Assembly (NCBI RefSeq): GCF_010183535.1
Contig: NC_071332.1
Coordinates: 5,146,001-5,210,000 of the forward strand
Length of the DNA stretch: 64,000 bases
From: Caenorhabditis remanei
Taxonomy: Eukaryota > Nematoda > Chromadorea > Rhabditida > Rhabditidae
Direction: 5' to 3'
This document shows, in pieces, positions 58,077 to 64,000 of this stretch. The position numbers were made by a program, and so were the translations under genes. The notes under the pieces were generated by a model, which saw only the letters and a list, made by a program, of their open reading frames with translations, had not been told where the DNA came from and did not search any database. Position 1 is the stretch's first letter. Each line of letters begins with the position of its first letter.

Positions 58077-59074
58077 CCTGTCGTGATAATATTTAGGGCC
58101 AATTTATTCTAACCTAACTAAAGAATTAGGGGACATCTACCCGAACGGGAAAGTTTTGCAACTTGAGACGTACAAATGTTTAAAAAACAGTAAAAAAATG
58201 AAGGAACATACAAGTGGTGGTGGAACGTCTTCAAAGACCATTCCTCTCATCAACATAATTCTAACTGAGTTAATTATGAAGCACCCATCCAAAAGATCTT
58301 AAAACCAAAGTGTCAAATCCAATGTTCACTGAAACAATTTGTATAACGTCACCTTTTTTCTTCCCTTTTCTCCCATCTCCTCCATTTTCTCATATCCTCA
58401 TTATTTCTCAACATATGTATACTTACCAAATACCCTTCCCCCGTATATCCTCTCTTCAAAATCTGCCCTCTCCCAAAAATCTTCTGCTTGATTAACATCG
58501 GAAACGAGTCTTCCCTCTATTTCTTCATTTTTTTCCAACTTCTCGCTTTCCAATTATTCTTGAAACTCCGGCAGATGAAGTCGCCATGAGAGACAAAAAA
58601 CCGAAAAATTGGTGGCATTTTTGTGAAGCGATCCAATTAAATAACCGCCGTCACTCTTCTTGCCCCGCTTCAATGAATTATCGGCAAATTAGGAAAGATT
58701 AGCATCTGATGATTTCACGGGAAAAATGAAAGGAGAAGGAAGGAAGGGCTTGGAACTTTTAATGGTTTAGCAGGGGCGATGAGGTAATAAAAAGAAATCA
58801 CAGAAGGCAGAAACTGTGATCCAACTGATTAAATCTGCAGAATAAAAACTTACCAATTTGCAAGCTATCAGAGATCGTATTGATACGAGTGAGAAGCGGC
58901 TGGAATTCTGATTTGTCACGTCAGAGGGTACCAAAGGGATCGATGAATAAGAGACATTGGCTGAGTAAATGGGGAATCAGCATGTTCTGAATTTTAAGAA
59001 GAGCATAGATATCCCGTTGGGAAAAAGTTGAGCTTGGGTTGTGGATTCGCTGTTTCAATTTTCAAAAATAATTT

Positions 59075-59523
59075 TTTGGCTCTATTCCAGTTTGTCCTTT
59101 GAAAACTCAAACGTCCTTCGAAACACTAAAACGTCCCTTCAAACATTTATACGTCCTTTCAAGCTCAATTTTATTTGAAAATTAATGGGTTCTTTCAAAT
59201 GTTCAAACGTCCCAAAAAATATTTAGACGTCCCTTAAACACACTGAATGTGTTCAAGGGACGTCTAAATATCTTTTAGGACGTTTAAATGTTTTTTAGAC
59301 GTCTAAACGTTTTTAGGGACTTCTAAATATTCACAACTATATTTTGCAATTTCAAAGGACGTCTAAACATTTTATTGGACGTTTAACATTTTTGGAACGT
59401 CGACATGTTTTTTGGGACGTTTAAACATTTCTGAGCATTTTTGGGACCACAAATGACATTTGAATTTTTTGGGACGTCTTAGTGTTTTCAAAGGAAGGAC
59501 ATCTAAATTGGAATAGAGCCAAA
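59075..59523. mobile_element. Inverted-ended element filled with ACGTC repeats
   Basis: The tips TTTGGCTCTATTCCA and TGGAATAGAGCCAAA are inverted; next come TTGAAAACTCAAACGTCC and GTTTTCAAAGGA. The inside is made of short blocks with (A)ACGTCC on the left half and GGACGT(C/T)TAAA on the right half, so the element is palindromic at several scales. No open frame. Confidence 0.75.
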
Positions 59524-59780
59524 TTTTTTAAAGTCAAAAACCTCTCTCTGCCTTATTACTCTGCAAATAATATACCGCATTATACTGGTCATCTGAATGT
59601 CGTCACACAGAACTAGTGTGTACCTTTGTTTTTTCCCCTACAAAATCAATCACGTAGTCATTCTGACTCTCCAAAACACAGCTCCAAAATATTAAAACGT
59701 AGATGTTTTGTTGGTTCCATTCTGCTGCTTTCTTTTATTCTCTCTTCTGGTTTTCGCTTATCAGAATTGTAACTAATTAA

Positions 59781-59786
59781 TTTCAG
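59781..59786 (+). other. Likely spliced-leader acceptor
   Basis: TTTCAG after an AT-rich stretch, 18 bases before the ATG at 59804, fits a trans-splice acceptor. No cis exon is evident upstream. Confidence 0.5.
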
Positions 59787-59803
59787 AAGTCTCTTCTGTC
59801 GCC

Positions 59804-60973
59804 ATGACGACCGACCTTCGAGTTCGGTCAAAATCGTTTTCGAATATATTCGCATCGAAGGGATCTGATGATGATGAAGAGGATTTGATTCCAAGAGAGA
59901 AAGATGGTGAGTAAGTGGTTTCAGTGAGGAATCAGATAGATCGAATTGATTTTTTCAATATTTTGACCCAATAATGATCAATGAATGATTCCAGATGACA
60001 CCAAGACAAGTAGATTTGAAAAATGGAAGAGCTCTCTAAACTTGAACTTCCGTACTAGCGAACCACAACAAGCCGATAGACGCACTAGCCGAGGAAACTC
60101 CATCTTTGGTCGACCACCAGTGAGTTATTACAACTGTAAACAATCTATTCAATATCTGTTTTTCATGCGCATCCACGTCGTCAAAGTCTCGCAGTAACAA
60201 CTCGTAGGCCATCGGATATCAAAGATGACTTGAAGGTTGACAAAAAAGTTATCAGATGTTCAAATATGATAACTTGTTTTTCAGAAGTTGTGGGATAATC
60301 GACGTGCATCGTTGACCAATCTCAAAACACAAATCAAAGAGAAGATAACAGGAAGGTCGAACGAGAATTTGGCAACAACTCGGGATAGCCGTACAAGAAT
60401 GTCAAAACTGACGAATGATGAGCCGCTGTATGATGACAGGTAACTAGTAGTTATGTACATCAGGAATGTGAGGAACGGAAATCGGAAACTCCGACATTTT
60501 TTGGAACTGTTTTTCCGTCGGAAAATTTCCGAGCATTTTTTTCGGAAAACATTTTTTCTTCGGTTCCGAAACTTCCGAAATTTCAAATATTTTTGGGATG
60601 ATTAAAAAATTATTTGTGCGGAATCGAAAGAAATTGCTGCAAAACCAACAAGAACGGTGCCAAAACGTCACACCCGTGTCAAAATTCACAGAATTTTTAG
60701 TCTTTGCTGCATATTTTTTGGATTTTGACTATGAAAAACCGAGTTTCTGGATTTTCCGGCAAAAAATTCGGAAAAGTTCTCATTTCCGAAATTTCCGAAA
60801 TTTTTGGTTCCGCACATCCCTGATGTACAGTTTTCGGACAGCAAAGGTATTTTAAGGTGAATAAAGGCTCCAGACGTTAGAAATATTTTTAGGATATTCC
60901 ATTCGAATTTTCCAGAATGCCACCACCATTCTACATCGTCGACCGTGGCGCCTGGACCTTCCCTTACCAATGA
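59804..60973 (+). CDS. Uncharacterised 146-residue basic protein
   Basis: Exons 59804-59906, 59995-60119, 60285-60439 and 60916-60973 join in consistent phases. The protein starts MTTDLRVRSKSFSNIFASKG, has an acidic patch (SDDDEEDL), then a polar Arg/Ser/Thr-rich body (RRTSRGNSIFGRPP, KITGRSNENLATTRDS) and ends MPPPFYIVDRGAWTFPYQ. There is no signal peptide or membrane helix; many R-x-x-S sites suggest phosphorylation. I do not recognise the family. It is convergent with the C-type lectin gene, with stops 109 bp apart. The last intron contains a palindromic MITE. Confidence 0.78.
60454..60829. mobile_element. Palindromic MITE in the last intron of the 146-residue gene
   Basis: Tips TGTACATCAGGAATGTG and CACATCCCTGATGTACA are inverted; GGAACGGAAAT / AATTTTTGGTTCC and repeated TTCCGAAATTTCCGAAA follow. 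Related CCGGATTCCG debris occurs in the lipase intron near 36500-36590. Confidence 0.8.
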
Positions 60974-61040
60974 CTTCATCTCACCAACTCCCCCCAAATA
61001 AGCTAGTCCATGTCAGATTCTCTTCTCCATAATAACTTTC

Positions 61041-61046
61041 TTTATT
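61041..61046 (-). terminator. Poly(A) signal of the C-type lectin gene
   Basis: AATAAA on the minus strand, 36 bp past the lectin stop codon and followed by T-rich sequence. Confidence 0.6.
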
Positions 61047-61081
61047 TCAAATAATTCTGATCTCACAACCAATAAAATAGT

Positions 61082-61843
61082 TTATGTGGCACGTCTTCCA
61101 CAAACATATCCTCTCAACATATCGAACCATGTAATATGACATATAAATGTTTGAAGTGTTCCGTGAACTCGAACAGTTGGTGGAGCTCCCGGGAGGGCGA
61201 GGAACAGCATTGCGCAGTTTTTGTCTTCGTATCTGAAAAAAATTAAATAACTTTTTTAAAAAGAGATAAGAAGGAAACTTACGCCAACTTGTCCTTGTTA
61301 GGCTCTCCCGGCCCCCAGACGAGTCCGGCGGTTCCTCCATTGTTGTTACCATCAGTCACTCGCCATGCCTAAAAATTAGGAACCTAACACATTTTTATGC
61401 TCAAAAATTATACTTACACCATTAACATTAGGTCTCTCAATAGCCATTCGAAGGGTTCCGTACTGCCAATTCGACACAGAGGTGGCCAGTAATTCACGTC
61501 CGAGTGCAGCCATTACAGCCAGCTCGGACGCACTCTCAGCTCCCGAAAGAACTGCGCCACGTGTTTGACAAGCTTTCATTGACTCGGTTTGATTGTTCAT
61601 TCCATTAAATACTCTGATACACCATCCACCAATTGAACGTTGAACAAGAGTCCATCCAGATGGGCAAGTCGCTGGTTTTTTAGTGGTAGGCTTGGTTGTT
61701 GGCTTTGTGGTTGGCTTGGTGGTGATAGGCTCGGTGATAGGTTCGGTGACTGGTTCGTGGGTTCGAGTACGGCATGTCTTCGAAGCTTGAGAAGCGACGA
61801 GGACAGATATCCCGATTAACAGAAGAAATGATAGAAAACGCAT
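61082..61843 (-). CDS. Secreted C-type lectin (clec family) with Thr/Pro linker
   Basis: Exons 61418-61843, 61283-61368 and 61082-61232 join to 220 residues. A signal peptide (MRFLSFLLLIGISVLVASQA) is followed by a Thr/Pro-rich stretch with TKPT repeats (31-58), likely O-glycosylated. The C-type lectin domain starts CPSGWTLVQRSIGGWCIRVF at 60 and continues to WGPGEPN and the final cysteines (FICHITW, GYVCGRR). EPN matches the mannose-type calcium and sugar site, but the usual partner WND is not seen (NCAML instead), so calcium-dependent sugar binding is uncertain. Such worm lectins often act in the gut or in immunity. The ATG at 61843 was chosen because it begins the signal peptide. Confidence 0.9.
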
Positions 61844-62251
61844 TGTTGTTCGATTATAATGAAACAAGTGACTTTATTTATACTGAATTTTTCGAATAAA
61901 CATTCATGATGAGTGTAGATTGATCGGGGTGATATGGAAATTTGTATAATTTTTGAACTGATTGAACAGTTGAACAGTGAGATAGGGTATCAAGAATCAA
62001 ATGTTCAAAAGTACATACATCTGCACCAATTTTTCAGAGAGTGTATTTGGGACTCAAATATATTTGAATAATGTTAAATGTGACTCGGTTAGGCAATGTC
62101 ATGCTTGGAGAGGGGACGATCCGGTAACAAAAATAATTAGCCTCCAATTCATGTCAGTTTAAACCGGTGGACATCAAATTCACTTTATAAAATACACTTT
62201 TCACACAACTCTTATTATTCTGGATCTTGAAAAGAGCAACGTCATTGTTCG

Positions 62252-62558
62252 CATACTTGTCACGGGCCGGGCCGGACCGATTTCCAAATTTTCACCGGCC
62301 CGGCCCTGCCCGGTCCGGCCCGGTCGACCCTGGTGAAGCGACTTTTTTTTTTCGAAAAACATGTTTTTTTTTCAGCAGTAATTTTTGAAAAAGTGGTTTT
62401 TGGGGCATTTTCTGCAAAAATTCGACTGAATTGATGATATTTATTAGTTCTACAGTGAATTTAGTGATAAAAAAGCACTTGAAAATTATTTTTGGGTGCA
62501 AAAATAAAAAAATAAAATTTCCACCCGGGCCGGGCCGGCCCGTGAAATGACAAGTATG
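62252..62558. mobile_element. hAT-like MITE with 8-bp target duplication
   Basis: Tips CATACTTGTCA and TGACAAGTATG are inverted and flanked by ATTGTTCG on both sides (62244-62251 and 62559-62566). Inner ends are GGGCCGGGCCGG-rich like those of the element at 44483-44761, so the two are related. No open frame beyond a spurious 69 codons. Confidence 0.88.
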
Positions 62559-62566
62559 ATTGTTCG

Positions 62567-63429
62567 GCTCCGCTACTTTTCGAAACTAGCAACCGTTTAA
62601 CCTAGTTTTGTCAAAAAAACGGCTCAGATAACTTTTTCTTCTATTTAATTATTTTCAAATATTTTCTCAGGGCGTTTGGTGCACTCAACATTTTCAACTG
62701 ACCCAAACGTCATGGTTGCTAAACGTCGCAGTTGCGAAATGTCGCAACGCCCAGTGTTCAGAGCTTTTTAATTTAAGCATCCCTTAGGTTCCTGCTTACC
62801 CAAATTTCATTTTCCATCTTCCACAACTATGCTCATTTCTCTTCTCCCCACACCAAAAACCCACCTGTATGTTTGTATATCTCCATTTATATCCGAGAAT
62901 CAACCCGTTAATCGGTATCCGAAATAACTCGGCGATCAAATGAAAGCTTCCAAAAATGGGAGAAGGAACTGAAACAACAACTGAAAATGTTCGCTCGATG
63001 ACTATTCCTATACCATAATCTGAGAAGATCCGGAACATTTCTTGATCTCAATATTTTTCATTTAAAAAACTTGACAAACATAGTCAATCATTCATTTTAA
63101 TTATCATCGTCATAATTAAAAAGTTATTACATTTTATGTGACTTAATGTTTTTTTTGTCCGGGGGAACAACACAGCTAGATGGGAGTTTTTCTTTCGGTA
63201 AACAACGCTAAAAGATGGAGCAAAAACTTCTGAATTTTCTTTCGAATCTTCAGAAAAAATGCAGGAACACGTAAAAGACAGGAACAGAGAGGAGGGAGAA
63301 GAAGGGTCTAAGAAAAAAAGAAGAAGAAAATGTATCAAGAAAAAATGTATTTCTCATCGTCAAGTCAACCATCACCAATGAATCATTTTGCCGTCACCAT
63401 TTGAGTCCATCTCCACACATCCCACTCAA
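62567..63429. other. Intergenic, no supported gene
   Basis: An 80-codon minus-strand frame at 62796-63038 has no domain or clean splice context. The rest is AT-rich. Confidence 0.45.
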
Positions 63430-63617
63430 TCATTTCTTTCCGAATCCACGTGCCGACAGAATCACGAGCCGTTTGAGATTGGTCCGTTTGCTGAGTTGTT
63501 GCTCAAGATCCTCTCGTTTCATGCGACTATCGTCGAAATCGTTTGGAGCGATGTCGTCGGAGAACTCAGAACGCTCGTAGACCGGTGGCCAGAATCGGAT
63601 TCCTGAGGCTTGGTCAC
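63430..63617 (-). CDS. Last exon of a possible neuropeptide precursor
   Basis: After a TTTTCCAG acceptor the minus strand reads 61 full codons plus stop, in phase 1: it starts with residues such as SGIRFWPPVYERSEF and ends LVILSARGFGKK. Dibasic KR sites occur at three positions (SRMKR, QQLSKR, TNLKR), and the final peptide would be released as LVILSARGF with a Gly-Lys-Lys amidation signal. That layout is typical of nlp-type precursors, but I do not recognise the peptide and cannot see the signal-peptide exon, which should lie at higher coordinates, perhaps beyond the window. It could instead be the C-terminus of an unrelated basic protein. Confidence 0.55.
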
Positions 63618-63787
63618 CTGGAAAAGTAATTGAATTGATTGAGGGAATTATAGTGTTTACAAAATTATAGTGTCTAGTGTAGTGAGTCTATTCGTCACTG
63701 CCTACTTTACTATGGTATCGTTCCCAACAAGGGAAGTATATGACGGACCGAGTTGAACTTTTTCTATAAAATTGACCGCAGGTAATT
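63618..63787. other. Spacer, no feature seen
   Basis: Probably intron sequence of the minus-strand gene whose last exon ends at 63430; nothing recognised. Confidence 0.35.
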
Positions 63788-64000
63788 TGGACCTTGAGGA
63801 TTCGAAAACAGCAATAAATATCTGCAAAATGTATGACCCGTCAAACCTTTCTTTTCGTTTTCGGTAGACTATTCGATAAATTGAAAGTTCACATGAAAAA
63901 CTGAACCACATGAAAAAATATATGAGTTCAACGGCTTATAACTCGGTTCACGTGAGCATTTAGTAGATTTTTGTTGCAGTTTTCGAATCCTCAAGGTCCA
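63788..64000. mobile_element. Palindromic MITE at window edge
   Basis: TGGACCTTGAGGATTCGAAA at the left tip and TTTCGAATCCTCAAGGTCCA at the right tip are inverted, 213 bp apart. It may continue past the window end. Confidence 0.75.

Larger units (their letters stand above)
57047..59803. other. Intergenic, no supported gene
   Basis: Contains two palindromic elements (57965-58076 and 59075-59523). Pyrimidine-rich stretches at 58330-58560 have no frame or splice support. Confidence 0.5.

Noticed and set aside
62796..63038. 80-codon minus-strand frame with hydrophobic stretches, vaguely receptor-like
   Set aside because: Too short and without credible splice borders or family motifs.

Overview
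This is a nematode nuclear segment, almost certainly from a Caenorhabditis species. Introns are short and end in TTTTCAG-like acceptors, AG sites lie just upstream of several start codons as expected for spliced-leader acceptors, and the gene families are typical of worms (lips-type lipase, ground-like, C-type lectin, receptor L-domain, XBX-1, CDT-2). There is no bacterial or organellar signal. Exon chains were assembled by hand from reading frame, splice sites and phase; for every gene I call well supported, the joined exon lengths give an integral number of codons.

Left part, 1-30 kb: a repeat domain without a convincing host gene. It opens with the 3' part of a BEL/Pao LTR retrotransposon (gag end, pol and 3' LTR, 1-about 5800), followed by dispersed repeat debris. 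From about 10.2 to 27.3 kb lie three homologous copies of an unrecognised gene-like repeat unit, two on the minus strand and one on the plus strand, forming a large inverted arrangement. In the third copy the internal segment, a roughly 130-bp GC-richer module with a tRNA box-B-like motif plus a 54-bp AT-rich unit, has expanded to about 12 kb. At 28277-29862 a foldback element interrupts a second copy of a repeat whose uninterrupted copy lies near 6.3-6.8 kb.

Right part, 30-64 kb: gene-bearing. In order: a coiled-coil gene with tandem duplications and frame breaks (minus, 30.4-32.9 kb); a receptor L-domain type I membrane protein (minus, 34.4-35.2); a lips-family lipase (minus, 36.2-38.0); an ENY2-like SAGA/TREX-2 subunit (minus, 38.4-39.1) divergent from cdt-2, the CRL4 substrate receptor (plus, 39.4-42.8); an M14 zinc carboxypeptidase (minus, 43.1-46.1); xbx-1, the IFT dynein light intermediate chain, with a palindromic X-box (minus, 49.8-52.2); a secreted ground-like protein (minus, 52.5-55.0); an uncertain small gene (minus, 56.4-57.1); a 146-residue unknown protein (plus, 59.8-61.0); a secreted C-type lectin (minus, 61.1-61.8); and the last exon of a possible neuropeptide precursor (minus, 63.4-63.6).

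Introns and spacers are crowded with palindromic MITE-like elements. Several show clean target-site evidence: a TA duplication for a Tc1/mariner-like family and 8-bp duplications for two hAT-like elements, one nested inside another element within a carboxypeptidase intron. I see no operon that is well supported. The genes belong to unrelated processes (chromatin and mRNA export, replication licensing, cilia, secreted digestive, cuticle and immune proteins), as is usual on worm chromosomes.
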